Assembly: GCA_037102815.1 (NCBI GenBank)
Contig: BTPP01000003.1
Location: 806,001 to 870,000 of the forward strand
Direction: 5' to 3'
DNA: 64,000 nucleotides
Source of the DNA: Neurospora intermedia
Lineage: Eukaryota; Ascomycota; Sordariomycetes; Sordariales; Sordariaceae
Below are positions 42,036 to 54,051 of this stretch, one piece after another. How positions within the stretch are numbered: position 1 is the stretch's first letter; each line of letters opens with the position of its first letter. Both the position numbers and the translations under genes were made by a program. The notes below the pieces were generated by a model that was not told the origin of the DNA, searched no databases, and worked only from the letters and a program-made list of their open reading frames with translations.

Positions 42036-45000
42036 GGTGATGTTTGAATTCGTCAGTCCTTGAATATTTGACGCCACTGCGATGTTGGAAGACTCGTTGC
42101 GACTGTTTGCTAGGTGGCAATGAGCTGGCAAAGATATCCGTGTCGTTTTGTTGAATGCGCTTTTTGAAATACAGCGTCTTCAGATAATGAAAGAAAGAAA
42201 AAAATGAACACTGGGCTCGAGTGCACCCAAAGTACAAGCTCAAGATGAACTTGCAAAAGTGCAAACAGACAACGGGTTTCGAAGTGAGAAAAATACTTCA
42301 GTGGGCGCGATTTTGAGAGAGCAATGTCGCGCTTTTTAAGCAAGCCGCAGCCGGAATAAGAACCTCCACTTGGTGAGCCTGGACTGGAGTGAAGCCTTTG
42401 AAGTTTTGAAGAGAAGGCGTGGACGGGTACGGTAAGATTACTAACGGGTGCTGAAATGGCTCCAGGAGGGTAAGTTGGTGGCGTTTCCGGGCATTCTCCG
42501 CCTGTCGTTGCTGCCCGGCCCCACTAAAAGAGGGCTGCGGAAATGTGAAGTTCAGTTTTCACGGCCCAAGCAGCCCGGCTAAGCAGGGAGGAGCTCCTCT
42601 CGCCACTGTGAGTCACGATTAATCATACCAGAATCATCCGCCTTCCACTTTTATGTTCGTGTACAGTCTAAACCAGGCATAACTGCCTTGTCAATTTTCG
42701 CCTTGCAACTTGCTCAACGCTAGGATACAGTCAGGCGGCTCGACTGTACACGGTATTGGATTTCTACGGAGTGGATGTAAATGGCCGACATCGATATGCA
42801 ACCGCCTGTCAACAAATTTTCTGCCATTGACATAGAGCAGTCATTTATCATGAAGCATCTGAGAATGCGCACTCTTACCTTTCTTCTCGCTCCTTAGTCT
42901 TGCCACTGGAAGGGGATTCCAGCATTGAATATGTATGAAGCTCCGTACTCGCGGTCATTCAGGCTCAGCATATCCGGAGTGGGCCCCGGGTTCGACACAC
43001 GCATCTCGGCCCGGCCCCGTAGCATTGTCCCCTTCGGAACGGACATCCACTCGGGCGGGGAATCGGAGGGCGTGTGGGCCTATATGCACCAATCAGGAGA
43101 ATGCCCGTCCTGCGTTTTTAACATGTGTGATCACCGGCCAACGAGATACTTTCATCACGGAGGCATACCTCTAGGCACAGAGTAAACTAATCTGAACCAC
43201 TGACAAGTGCCGCACTCCATGCGCGGTCATCGCTGCCCTGGCATAATGGCAGGTTCATCATTATCCGTCGTGCATGCCTTTCCGGTTCTTGCCAGTCATA
43301 TAATTGGACGGCGCAGACGATGTACACAATTGTGTGTGATATACACTACATAGTACACCTCTGCCCGGCGCCCGGGCGAGGGGGATATTTAGATCTTGTG
43401 GATTTACCGTTAGTGTAGAGCGGTGGCAAAAAGCAGGTGTTTACAGAAGAATAGCAGTTATACACAACAGCAAGAAATTTTAGTTTCGTGTAGGCTGCAA
43501 GTAACATGCTAACCCCCTCCCCCCTTTTCCCCTCCTTCCCAGCAGTGTAAAGAGCAAGCACAGCGATACAGGGGGGACCAATTGTGCATCGAGGCTATCG
43601 GATTTGGAGGTTTGGGGAGGCAAAGGCCTGACTGGCTTACCTGGTTTGTCAACACAAGTAGTGGCGCGCATGATTCAGTCCATTTGACTGGTGCCAGGTG
43701 CCATGGTCATCTGTCCCTCCATATTCCCAGCATGTGTTACTATGCTTTCACCGCTCGACCTTCAGGGGACAATATGCTTGTTTGGAAAGCGTGATGGGGA
43801 GGACAGGTATTGAGTGGATGTACGGATTTTGCACGTGCATATTGTAGGGACTCGTCACAAGCCGATAATCCATAACGGTGATGGATTGGTTGATGGGACA
43901 AGTTGACGCACGTTTTCTCCCCTTGCCTCGACGGTAAGCAAACAGACCAGCAGTGGCCGAGTGATGGTAAACTGATAAAATGCCCCAGATCGAAGACATT
44001 GATGGCAACCCGAACGGGAACAATGGAGCAATGCCGTGCGGACCACTCTACGCACCGTCGGACCTGATGATTGCACCTGGAATGTGATATCGAACTTGCC
44101 AGCCAAAAGGGGTGTTGGCGAAAGGTGTACAAAAAGTGCTGACTGATATCATGTCGCCCCACAACTTTCGGGATACCGGCGTGTCCCCCTATCAATAATC
44201 GTCAGTAAAAGATTTCAAAGGTAATGTGCATATGAGCTTTTTCAGCCGTGTCTCCTCTCCTGCTCTACTATCAAAGTAAGTACGTACTCAAGGCTGGTTG
44301 GGGTAGCAAATACGGGTCTGCATTTCAGGCTGTTATTGGCATCCTTCTGGGGTCAAGTGCTGCGTTCAACGTGAAAGCCACCTGACCCGTTGGACCCGTC
44401 TCTCAAAGTGATGATCAACCCTAATTGAGAGGCGATGGTCCTTTGAACCGGAAAGCGGCTCCAACCGACGACCGTGAGAGTTGAAGATCCGTCACCCCCA
44501 AATGAAAAGCCAAACCCCGAGAGCTGCGGTTTCGGGAGGCCGAATGGAATGTGCGAACAAGGTCGAGCGTCGGGTTTTCAACTGGGTCCCGCTAGGGGTC
44601 AACAGACCCCTACGGAGAAATCATGCTGCCAGTCATTCTGTCGACAGCACGCTAACACCTCGGGATACTTAGGCCGGGGCGTGGCAGGCTTGGTTCGCTT
44701 ACGCCGTACCGGTACCGGCGCTAGGCTCAAGGGAGCGTCAATCGGGATCTCCGTCCTCCAGGGTTTTCACATTGACGGCTTTCAGTTGGTCCAGTTGCGG
44801 CTTCCGGCTTTTGGACTACGAGGGCGCGCAAGAGCGACGGCGGCGGCAGAGGAGGAATTGGAAGGTGGTGTGCGACTGTCCAGATGTTCATGGGTTTTGC
44901 TTTGATGGGAGGATGGTGCGCTCCACTGAGCCATCATGGGCCAGTACCAGGCTATTTGATTGGTGCATTCGACGTATCGCTACCGGGTAAAAGACCCCGC

Positions 45001-46243
45001 CTCCTCCACCCCTCCACTCTGGTTCGCCGGCCTGGGGACCCGACTCCTCCTCCTGCTAGTGTACGTACCGGCCCGGGCATTGTCAGACTGTCAGATCAGA
45101 CAAGTGGTGTACAAGTACATACCTCTAGGTAGTTCCATCACTCACTCAGCTACAATACCAGGCTGCCTCTAGGTTTTTGTGGCCCGTTCATGCCATCGAT
45201 TTGCTGCCGTACAAGCACGGGCATCGCTGCGCCATTCCTCCTTCACGATTCAAAACTTCCTTAGTGAGGTTCATCTTAACCAAGGAAGTGGAAGCTGGCC
45301 ATTCACATTCACGGGTGCACCCCAGTGGCCATCGTTTCCTTGCCCACTGAGCGCACTGCACTCGACGCATCGACCAGCATTTTTAAAGTCCGGGCCAGTC
45401 TTGTCACTTGCAGTGCATTGCCCTGGCCATTGGATTTGCCCACTTTGCGGGCTAGCTTCCAGAACCGTCCCAGCTCTCCCGGTCTTTTCAGCTGCAGGAA
45501 TTGGCCCTGTCCTTTTTCAGGTTCTCATCCTGTCGTCTCCATTTGCCATCCGCTCTGCCAGTCGCAGCTGCAGGTGCCTGTCCCTTGAATACTTAGGTAG
45601 AGGTAGGCTCCAGGTCGTTGCGGGTTGCCGTGCCGCAGCAAATAAACCACCTCCGCCCACCGCCTTTTTTTTTTTCCAAAAGGTTTCCATTTTCTTTTTT
45701 CTCAGTGAGCACAGAAACTCAGCTTCTTACCATCACGTCAACAGAATCGTCCCCCTGTCCTGTGTGCGACGCAGGCGTGGATTCACCGTCTCAAAAGCTC
45801 GCTCGCAGGCATTGTCGCGGGCACGGCACCTACCGCCAGGGCTTTCCATCGACGGGTACCGGATACATCGCCGGATACTGGAGACTGGAGACTGGATGCT
45901 CCATCCCCATCCCCATCCCAGTGACCGAGACCAAATCCAGGTCACCTAGCCCGCCCGGTACCTCAGTCCAGGCCACGCAAGAAAACCACACCCTCGAATC
46001 CGACCCGACCCTGACCCGATTCCCAAGCATTGTTGTCTCGGAGGAAAAGACAAGGATATCTTGTTTGCTGCGCCCAGTGCAGTGTGTTGCGACAGCCTCC
46101 CGGGTTTAGGAATCATAGAAATACCTGTTGTATTTCGCTCGCGTCTTCCGTATTCCATCCTTTTCTGCGCCAGTCCATGATTTCTGTGTCGAGGTAACAA
46201 CAGGTCGGGTTTCAAGAGAGCATCGACTGCCACGCCCATCACC
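42036..46243. other. 4.2-kb gene-poor intergenic region
   Basis: This is the divergent space between the NFX1-type gene (-) and the Ser/Pro-rich gene (+). I see no supported gene. Visible items: a perfect 8-bp hairpin with a 4-base loop at 44593-44612, a pyrimidine tract at 43508-43550, and from about 45400 a C/T-rich stretch with a run of eleven T near 45667 and (ATCCCC) repeats at about 45902-45918, which probably is the long leader of the gene at 46244. Open frames of up to 256 codons on the plus strand (45179-45949) have no recognisable domain and sit in this leader. Confidence 0.4.
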
Positions 46244-47188
46244 ATGGAACCCGTCCCAGAGACCGAGCGAATGGAGGAGTTCCGCCCCTCTCCTCTTCCC
46301 AGTCTGAGAGTCAACGCACCCGAGTTCGACTACTTGCGCAAGCCGCCCACCCTTCGCCGATCAACCGACCCCTCTCCAGCATCCCCCACCTCGCCATCTT
46401 GGTCGACTCCCACTCTTCCATATCGCCCTCGCGCCTCATCCCCGCTGTCTACGCTTCATGTCAGGTCGAGGTCTGCAGTAAACCTAGCACCACCCATGGC
46501 GCGCACTCAGTCTATGCCCGGCGTAAACGGATCCGGTCATCTTCTCTTCTCACCACATATCCGTCCACAAAGCCCTGCTCAGTCGCCGAGCCGGGTCCGT
46601 CCTTTGCGCAAACCAGTCGACGAAGTTTTCCCTTCCTCGCCAACTCGTGTCTCGGTCCATGACCTTGAAAGGCAGCTTTCCGAGAGAAACAGCTCGCCAA
46701 ACCTAACCCTTGGGTCAACATCTACAGTAACTTCAACGGCCCGACTACGAAGACCTTCTTCACCTTTACGGCTTGTTCATCATGCCAGCACCGCCTCGTT
46801 GTCATCCGTACCATCAACTCCTACTTCAGCCGCATCGTCGCCATCCTACCGAGCTTACGACTCATTTTCCAGCAACTATTATACAACTTCCATGCCTTCA
46901 ACACCTACTTCCATGAGATCCAGGAGCCCCAGTATTTCCAGTCTTGAAACCATCCCAGACACCCCAGATGCCGAGGAGGCCGCTCTAGAAGCCGAGAGAA
47001 TCGCGCAGCTGAAGGCCGAAGCGGAGGCGGCGGAAGGTGGAGGTGATACCAAAAGCAAAGCGAATGCGGATGCTTTGTCGCGAGGCAGGACGTTAGGGTT
47101 TGTTTCCAGAGACAAGCGGAAGCGGTGGAGTGTCTGCGGTGCCGAGAGGAGACAGGATCTCGATTTGGAGACTATTTGGGAGGATTAA
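46244..47188 (+). CDS. Ser/Pro/Arg-rich hypothetical protein
   Basis: This intronless frame encodes 314 aa from an ATG in a strong CACCATGG context. I do not recognise a named family. It is rich in Ser, Pro, Thr and Arg, with many SP/TP sites (DPSPASPTSPSW, HIRPQSPAQSPSRVRPLRK), suggesting regulation by proline-directed kinases. Two parts look ordered: TRVSVHDLERQLSERNSSPN in the middle, and a C-terminal charged helix (DAEEAALEAERIAQLKAEAE) followed by a tail RTLGFVSRDKRKRWSVCGAE ending in DLDLETIWED. The tail looks conserved, with a basic then acidic pattern. No membrane segment or signal peptide is found. A long C/T-rich leader precedes it. Confidence 0.7.
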   Translation: MEPVPETERMEEFRPSPLPSLRVNAPEFDYLRKPPTLRRSTDPSPASPTSPSWSTPTLPYRPRASSPLSTLHVRSRSAVNLAPPMARTQSMPGVNGSGHLLFSPHIRPQSPAQSPSRVRPLRKPVDEVFPSSPTRVSVHDLERQLSERNSSPNLTLGSTSTVTSTARLRRPSSPLRLVHHASTASLSSVPSTPTSAASSPSYRAYDSFSSNYYTTSMPSTPTSMRSRSPSISSLETIPDTPDAEEAALEAERIAQLKAEAEAAEGGGDTKSKANADALSRGRTLGFVSRDKRKRWSVCGAERRQDLDLETIWED

Positions 47189-48329
47189 ACCTTTCGGACC
47201 TGTTAGTGGTGTGTTCCTCTTGGTCCGGTACAGTACCAAGAAACGACGCTCGTCACAGTAGTGATACCCAGACAGGCAGATGCGCCCGGTGTTCCCGATC
47301 TGGGTACGAGGACGAGGTTTATCTTGTTTGCATACTGGGCGGCGGCTTGTTTTTTTTCCAGTCTTTTCTCCTTTTTTTACTAAGCATATCGGCATCGAAC
47401 TCTTTGAACCATTGGGAAATATTGGCGGCGTTTGGTGGGGATGGAATTATTCCCTTCGATACCCTCTCTGCATGGGTGTCCGACAGTCGAAGGACGCCGA
47501 TGGCAGCAGCCGTTCTTGTGCGTTGGGTAAAGCAAAGCACTTTGCGATGAATGTGGTGTGGGTTTCGTTTTCAGCCATCATCATGAATGAGGTCAATCTG
47601 TCGTTTTTTTTTCGCGGCCTTCTTCTTTTTTCCTTCGCTTGTTTCGTTTAGCGACTATCGGTTGGGGCCTTGGAATGGAGTTGGACTGTATGTTACCATC
47701 GGATTTCCCTACGGCTTGAATAAGTTAGTCATAAGCGCTCTAAAGGATTCGCCTAGCCCTCTTCATGTCTTCATTAAATTGGATTGTGATTTGTTGTGGA
47801 ATGTGCTTTTTGCTCTGTTGTGGCTTTCCTAGCGTACTATGCTTGCTCATCCACGCTCGACAGCTTGACGCATCGATAGCAATCTTGTACGGGTACGGTG
47901 GACATGCCGAAGATACAGACAAGCTTACATCGTAGGCACAGCGCATTTGGAAGGAACATAGGTAATGTTGTACTTCGCCCATTCACTCTTGCTTTTCCAT
48001 CAGTTTCTGTTTACTCTACATAACACACCCATTTCTCCACCATTCTGCTACCCGATTCATCGTCGAAGATTTCGAATACCCGGTCCAACCTGATGACAAC
48101 CTGTGAAGGCGCAGTTACGCGGAAGTGTCAGACCCTAAAGTGAACTTTGTCTGGCTTTGATAACGCTATCATACCGGCGTGAGACCTTTGGCGATACAGG
48201 ACAGTTCGTGAGCATAGTTAGTATGACCATTGTCGTCTTTGCGGCCTGATTATAACTCTCGATGTATAATGACGTCGAGCAGATATAACACGAATATGAT
48301 AAACATTACACTAAGATATAACATCGACC
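47189..48329. other. Convergent intergenic region
   Basis: The 3' flanks of the Ser/Pro-rich gene (+) and the PTPA gene (-) lie here, with T runs at 47349 and 47605. AT-rich text occurs near 48230-48340. No gene is seen. Confidence 0.5.
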
Positions 48330-49679
48330 TCAGTCAAAAGGTATTCTTCTCAAACTCTCCACCTGTCCCCTCTTCCGCATTTCCTCCGCCGCCGCCAGAC
48401 TACTCGGCACCTTGATACCGCAGCAGTCGCCCCAGCCAGTCGGCTGATGAACATGCCTCTTGCCATCACTATCGTCGTACACCTCCACCTCGCCACCCTC
48501 CTCTTCATTTTCCTCGCTACCCAAGGCATTGGGATCTTGTTCGCTCATACCCTCCGCGGCAGGAATTAGCGATCCGAACAAGAAATGCTGCATAACCGGT
48601 AACTTCTTCAGCACCTCCGACACAAACATCCTCCTCATCCCGCCCTCAATTTTCTCCCAATTTTTGGCGCTACTGATATCATCCAGCATCGGACTATGCC
48701 ACCTTAAACCTTTCACCGTCTTGGTGCTATTGACAAACGCCACCTGGCCCAGGTACAAAAAGTCATGCCCGAACTCCTCCAGCGTCAACTCCTGATGGAT
48801 CGCCCGTGGCGTGATAAAGTGGTGATGCAACAGCTGGCTGGCACCAAACAGAAATGGCAGGAACTGGTAGTCGTCCAGCCCCCACACGCCGTGCGAGCCT
48901 GCTGGCTCGAGATAGTACGTCATCTGAATCAGGCGCATAACTTCTAGGTAGCGGGCGAAGATGCGGAGCACGACGGCTTTGAAGTCGGATTGTTCGAGGA
49001 CCGAGAGCTGGTACAGGCACAGCAGCCACATGATGAAGTTGAGCTCGTGACCCGAGCCGTAGTCGATGCGCGTGCGGTTGCCGAAGGACTGGTTGAGGTA
49101 GGCTGAGGCCTCAGTGACGGCAGCGTCGGGAAGTTTGCCTCCCAAAAAGGCGGCGTGCCATTGATGTCCGCGCTGCTTGACCTTGTCGAGAAAGAGACGG
49201 AAGGTCTTGTTGCCGAAGCGGGAGCCGCCTTGATCGTCTGGTGGCGACTCTTTGCACAATGCTTCGGTCTCGTCAAGGATACGAAGGATGGCCTTCACGG
49301 GCTCGCTCAGGTCAGAGTCCTTGATAGCCGAGATGGGCGTGTCGGCTACGGATTCGGAGAGGGAGAAGACGAAGGAGAGGATGAGGTTGTAGGACGGAGA
49401 GGCGAGGAAGAGCTCGTGGTCTTTCCGGAGAAGAATCCGCCGGACGGGCGTCCGGAACACCAGAGTGGATGGGTCGGGGCGCGGAGGTAGGGCGGGGGTT
49501 TCTGGGACCGGAGTCGGGTTCGATGGTTCCTGCTTCCGTCGCCTGGGCTCTAGCTTGGGGATACGGTCTCGTAGATTCGGGATGGCCTGGCCGGCTTTGG
49601 AGATGGGTTGTCCTGGGGCTGCTGGCGATCCTTGGCCGGTGCCTATGCCTGACCTTCCTGTTGTCGCCGATGAGTCCAT
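48330..49679 (-). CDS. rrd1: PP2A activator PTPA (RRD1-type peptidyl-prolyl isomerase)
   Basis: This intronless frame encodes 449 aa from the ATG at 49679. The first 80 residues are Pro/Arg-rich and disordered. The PTPA fold then starts with RRILLRKDHELFLASPSYNL. Family landmarks follow in order: GNKTFRLFLDKV, the highly conserved YLNQSFGNRTRIDYGSGHEL with NFIMWLL, then SHGVWGLDDYQFLPFLFGAS and LYLGQVAFVNSTKTVKGLRW HSPMLDDISS. The protein activates and assembles PP2A catalytic subunits with ATP and acts as a prolyl isomerase in cytosol and nucleus. The C-terminus (GWGDCCGIKVPSSLAAAEEM) fits RRD1 rather than the shorter RRD2, so the symbol is probable rather than certain. An acidic insert (GSEENEEEGGEVEV) is normal for filamentous fungi. 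The gene is divergent from RRP46. Confidence 0.94.
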   Translation of the reverse strand: MDSSATTGRSGIGTGQGSPAAPGQPISKAGQAIPNLRDRIPKLEPRRRKQEPSNPTPVPETPALPPRPDPSTLVFRTPVRRILLRKDHELFLASPSYNLILSFVFSLSESVADTPISAIKDSDLSEPVKAILRILDETEALCKESPPDDQGGSRFGNKTFRLFLDKVKQRGHQWHAAFLGGKLPDAAVTEASAYLNQSFGNRTRIDYGSGHELNFIMWLLCLYQLSVLEQSDFKAVVLRIFARYLEVMRLIQMTYYLEPAGSHGVWGLDDYQFLPFLFGASQLLHHHFITPRAIHQELTLEEFGHDFLYLGQVAFVNSTKTVKGLRWHSPMLDDISSAKNWEKIEGGMRRMFVSEVLKKLPVMQHFLFGSLIPAAEGMSEQDPNALGSEENEEEGGEVEVYDDSDGKRHVHQPTGWGDCCGIKVPSSLAAAEEMRKRGQVESLRRIPFD

Positions 49680-50280
49680 GATGGATGAAAGCTGGATGTT
49701 CTGAGCAGTGTGAAGGTAGGCTTCTCCGTGGTCGGTATTGCAGTTGACCGTATTCGTTATTTGGATAAGATGACTGATGGAACAAGCTGGGGAGAGTGGC
49801 CCGTTCCGTGATGTAGGTGGAAGGGTCCGAGTGTGGATGTTGGAAGGGAAGTTTACCTACCTACCCCAAGGTAGTGACGGGCAATCCCCTGGATGCTGTG
49901 AGCTTCTATGTAGTCTACCCCGCCGTAGAGCCATCGTGGGGCAGGCAAAGTGCTGACGGCAGAAAGCGTAATGGCGTTCTTTGGCGGGCCCGCGGCCGTT
50001 CGTGAGTTCGTTCCACTGGCTGGCTGGGCTGCAGCTTTCTGAAAGCTTGGCAGGCACTGCGGGCCCGCCGCTGGGAAAGAACGGAGTGGGGTCACCTCAA
50101 AAGCTAGCGCCCGGGCTGCAGATCCCGTCGTGGAGGAACGACCCGCCTTCAACATCCCGCCTTCAAATCTTCACTCGCGCCTCAGAAACAAGTTCGCTCA
50201 CCACTTGGTTTCAACCGCCGTCCGTCAACCAGATTCTAAGCCCCACCTACCCTCACACCGACCCAAATACTACTCACATC
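49680..50280. promoter_or_regulatory. Bidirectional promoter region of PTPA and RRP46 genes
   Basis: This 601-bp spacer lies between two divergent start codons. TACCTACCTACC at 49856-49867 is the only striking word, and a GC-rich block occupies 49980-50110. The RRP46 side has a pyrimidine-rich leader ending in acatcATGgcc. Confidence 0.45.
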
Positions 50281-51167
50281 ATGGCCACCGTGGCACCTGA
50301 AGCGTCTCTCAACGCCCTTCCCCGGGCGGATGGATCGGCCAGATACTCATATGCTGGGTACACGGTCACGGCATCTGTCAATGGACCCATTGAGGCTCAG
50401 CGTCGGGACGAACATGCTTACGAGGCTCACGTTGATGTAATCGTACGACCCTCTGCCGGGGTAGGAGGTAAGAACATCATAATGGCACCACCACCCAGGC
50501 AAAGGACTACATCTCACCTACTTTACTTTTCTATATAGGAACACGAGAGCGCCATCTGGAATCAATTTTGCAGTCTTCTCTTTCTCAAATCATCCTTGTC
50601 AAGAACTTTCCCCGTTCTGTCATCCAAATTGTTCTTCAAGTTGAGAGCACGCCTGAAAATGCTTACGTCAACACAAAACTGGTCCAGGCCAGTTTGGTAA
50701 GAGAATTCGAACCCTTTCTCCCTCTGTTGGTAGGCTATAACTAATCCTGGCAACAGAACCTCCCCATCATACCGGCCTTGTTCCAGACTGCCGTTCTCGC
50801 TCTTCTATCGGCTGCTGTGCCAATGAAGGCAACCGCTACATCCACAGTCGTGGCGGTGGTATCCGACGACGGTTCGAAGAAGATCGTGGCTGATCCCTCC
50901 CCCAAGGATATCAGAGAGGCAACCTCGCTACACGTCCTTGCTTTTACCTCGCACGATGAACTGCTTCTTTCAGAAAGCGAAGGTGACTTCACCGTCAAGG
51001 AATGGGATGGCGTTTACGAAAATGCCCAGAAGATTTGCTGTCAGACTGCCTCAAAGCAGGACGGTATCGATATGGTGCTTGACGATGACGCGTCCAGCCC
51101 AGATATGCGCCATTTCCTTCGGTCGACGCTGGAGACCAAAGTAGCATCCGACCTCCACTGGAAGTGA
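50281..51167 (+). CDS. rrp46: Exosome subunit RRP46 (RNase PH-like), three exons
   Basis: Exons 50281-50467, 50539-50696 and 50757-51167 encode 251 aa. Introns are 71 and 60 nt, with GTAAGA donors and acceptors ATATAG and CAACAG; joins read GVGGTRERHLE and VQASLNLPIIP. The fold is RNase PH-like: PRADGSARYSYAGYTVTASV opens the first strands (matching the GSA/YSQG-type start of exosome ring subunits), then GPIEAQRRDEHAYEAHVDVI, the helix ERHLESILQSSLSQIILVKN with PRSVIQIVLQV, and ALFQTAVLALLSAAVPM. The Phosphate-binding Arg/Asp pair of bacterial RNase PH is not evident, as expected for a catalytically inert eukaryotic subunit. RRP46 is a core ring subunit of the nuclear and cytoplasmic exosome. 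RRP46 fits better than RRP41, RRP43 or RRP45 by length and opening motif, but MTR3-type subunits are alternatives. Confidence 0.87.
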
Positions 51168-54051
51168 AGATACAATCGGACCGGACTGTCTGCTCGTATC
51201 TCGTGCGTTTCAAAAGCCGAAGGATTGGACAGTCGGCTCATGATGTTTCCGAAATGAGAACTCATAGGCCTTTTCGCCGATTGACGGGACAAGTGCAACT
51301 TGCAATGCGACTTGATAATCCTGTATCCGTGGCAAAAAGCCAGTCTGGACGGATACGAACCAGACACATTGCAAAGATAACCGCTGCCCTCTCGGCACAA
51401 TCACACATCACTCGGCAAAGTGGAGATTGTGATCGCGTCCGATATCAATCAGCGCAACGGAGTGGATAACGATCTCGAGCGAGATTTTACGTGGATTATG
51501 CACGGGTTCCTTTGACAAAACATCGCCACTTCAAACGCACAAGAGGTGGGTCCGACATAGGGGGTATGTTTGAATATTCCAGGCCAGGGCCAGACCCCTG
51601 TTTCATGTCGCTTTTCCCAGGCACTGATGTCACGGGGCATTACGGTCTTGGTGTCCCGGGTGTGACTGAAGAACCAATCGACAAGATTAGAACGGATATT
51701 ATGAGTGCTTTCAATAAGGCACTGGGGTTGTGGGGGTTATCTAATCCGGATGATGGAGCCACGCAGCTGTGAGCCTCGAGCTGGTGCCCCTGCGTTGGGC
51801 TTTTCGAAGCGTCTATTCTTCGCCTCCCTATGTGTCAGGCTTGATCTTATGCAACACGCAATTCTTAGTCCCATTCCGACTCCTTGACTATTGGTTGTGT
51901 TCGCCATCTTTTTGGCTGTCCACGCGGCTTGGACGGCATCAATGCACAACGGCCTTTGTCTGATTCGAGCGGGTCAAACAGAGCTTCACGGAACACCACA
52001 TGGGGCTGTCATGAAGATGTGCAGTGTAAGTTTGTGCAGTGAGAATAGCGAAACGAAAGCGCTTGTGTTGTGATGCAGATGCTGAATACCGCAAAGGTAT
52101 ATTGATTGATGCAGAATCGAGCTTTGGTACCCTGCCTTGCCTGCGCTCTGGCTGGAGACGGACTGTCGGCGTCCTTCGGCAACCTGTGCCGGGAGATGCT
52201 GTCTGAGCGGCTGAGCTAGCGCCTGTACCCCGGACGTTCGCCTCCAAACCCCCAGCAGTACCAGGATACATGAGACGTAACTTAACACCTCGAATTTCAG
52301 TCTACCATGCTCTGGACCCCTCCTCGCATCACATTGGGGAAAGGGGTGGAGGACTGATGAGAAGCTTCGGGTTACGCCAGAAATCCCCGAGGACGCCTCT
52401 ATCACAAGCACTAGGACCATCCGAGAGATTGGAGAAGCTGAAGGCACTAGTTACATACACCGTGCTGTATCCATATTCTCCTGCAGATACACCCATCTTG
52501 ACACACCTGCTTCCGCGTTTCGATACCCGCCATTGCAGCTCTTTGTATAAAGCTGTAACCCAAAGGAAACCGCACAAGAACGTCCCCAAATTTGAGTCCC
52601 AAAATAGAACAGCTATACATATGTGATAGTGAACACATAAGTGTTTGGTGTACACATTCCGGGGTAGCCCAGGAGCTCCAACTCCACCCCTGTGCCGCAT
52701 CCGGAATACATCGAACAGCTCCGTCTTGATCTCACAGATTGCGACCCGCCGAAACGTCTACTACCTACTAGTGTACCTATCACCGGCGCCCCACCTCTCT
52801 CCCGGATTTGTCTCGTGGTATTAAATCACAAGCACGACTGATGTTAGTTATACTGCCTTCATCGTCTGCTCTTCATTCGTGTGCATATTTGTTACCTTCG
52901 CTGTCTATACCCTTGATTTGAGGACTTCCATTCTCTCTGCATCTGGATGCAGCTACATTGTCAGAACTCTGGTAGTTCTCATTGCCCTGTCTCTATCACT
53001 TCTTTTAATATTTCTTCTGTTCACAGTCCTCTGTTGGATTCCCAGACGAGTTCGAGTCATTTGACGGTCCACTTACTGTTCTAATAACGTCCAAGAACTA
53101 CCACGGCACAAGACTATCAATAAATCTTGGAACTTCTATTCTCATACCCGCACCCAACTAAGATTATTGACAGCTGCATATCAAACACAGGTACTTTATG
53201 CCCTTTTACCTTCTCTGCAGTCTCGGCCTATCTCTCACATCAAGCGCCATGTTGGCTACAACTTGGGCATGATAGAGAGTCTGGGCGAGTCTCGACCAGG
53301 ATACCCCGAAAACCAACGGACCCGCTAACTGCTCTGTTCACAATTTACCAGATTTGCCTCTGTCTTTGACCCTTCTTTGGCCCATTGTGTAAATTGACAG
53401 CGCCATCACGTTGGAATTGATTACAAAGCCAAGCTTGCAGCGAATCTCGAGACGCAAGACAACCGCCGCCGCTCTTTGATCAGTTTCCCAGACACTCTGT
53501 ACTTGCTCGTGTTTGCGTCCAGGCACAGAGCAGACATCTCGCTTGAAACATAAGCAGCTAAACTATCTTGGGAACGTCGCAATTCGTTCCAGCGCCCGAT
53601 TTCGCCGCGTTGCATTCACCGTTGCACCGATAAGATTACGTTGCAGCAGGTCGCATCTCACACAGACCTTTGCCTTTGTCCTGGTTCCGTGCGATCCGAT
53701 AAGTCAATCGGAACGGCCCTTGCACTAATCACACACTGTACGGACTACTCACTCCAACGGTGACTTTACCCCATACTCAACCCTACAATCAAACGGGGGC
53801 GTTTTCCCAGTGCGGCCTTCCACCGGCTACTTGCGATCTCGAATCACTCACCAACTCGACCGGACTTTTGTTCCAGCAGTGAGCTGAGCCGGCGCATTTC
53901 GTACCTAGCTACCGCACAAAGAACTGGCTAAGCTTGGGCTGCGGCAAAGCAAAGCGGACGATCTGCCGAAAATAGACGACGGCATCTTCCACTACGGTAG
54001 CACCTGCACCAGAGACAACTCCCACCGATATCGATCGATCCACCCAACACA
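51168..54051. other. 2.9-kb intergenic region upstream of NAD kinase
   Basis: No supported gene was found. An open frame at 51491-51772 (93 codons) and a hydrophobic one at 52879-53064 lacking an ATG have no recognisable features. The last 500 bp before 54052 are C-rich, leader-like. CTACCTACTAGTGTACCTA-type words appear near 52760-52780. Confidence 0.45.

Noticed and set aside
45179-45949. 256-codon plus-strand frame as a real gene
   Set aside because: Low-complexity Ser/Pro/Phe/Cys text, repeats of ATCCCC and a T run point to leader DNA rather than a folded protein.
51491-51772. 93-codon open frame downstream of RRP46
   Set aside because: No domain, no good start context and no splice partner could be found.
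52879-53064. Small hydrophobic open frame that could be a membrane peptide
   Set aside because: It has no ATG start and sits in a pyrimidine-rich leader-like region; hydrophobic text is expected from T-rich DNA.
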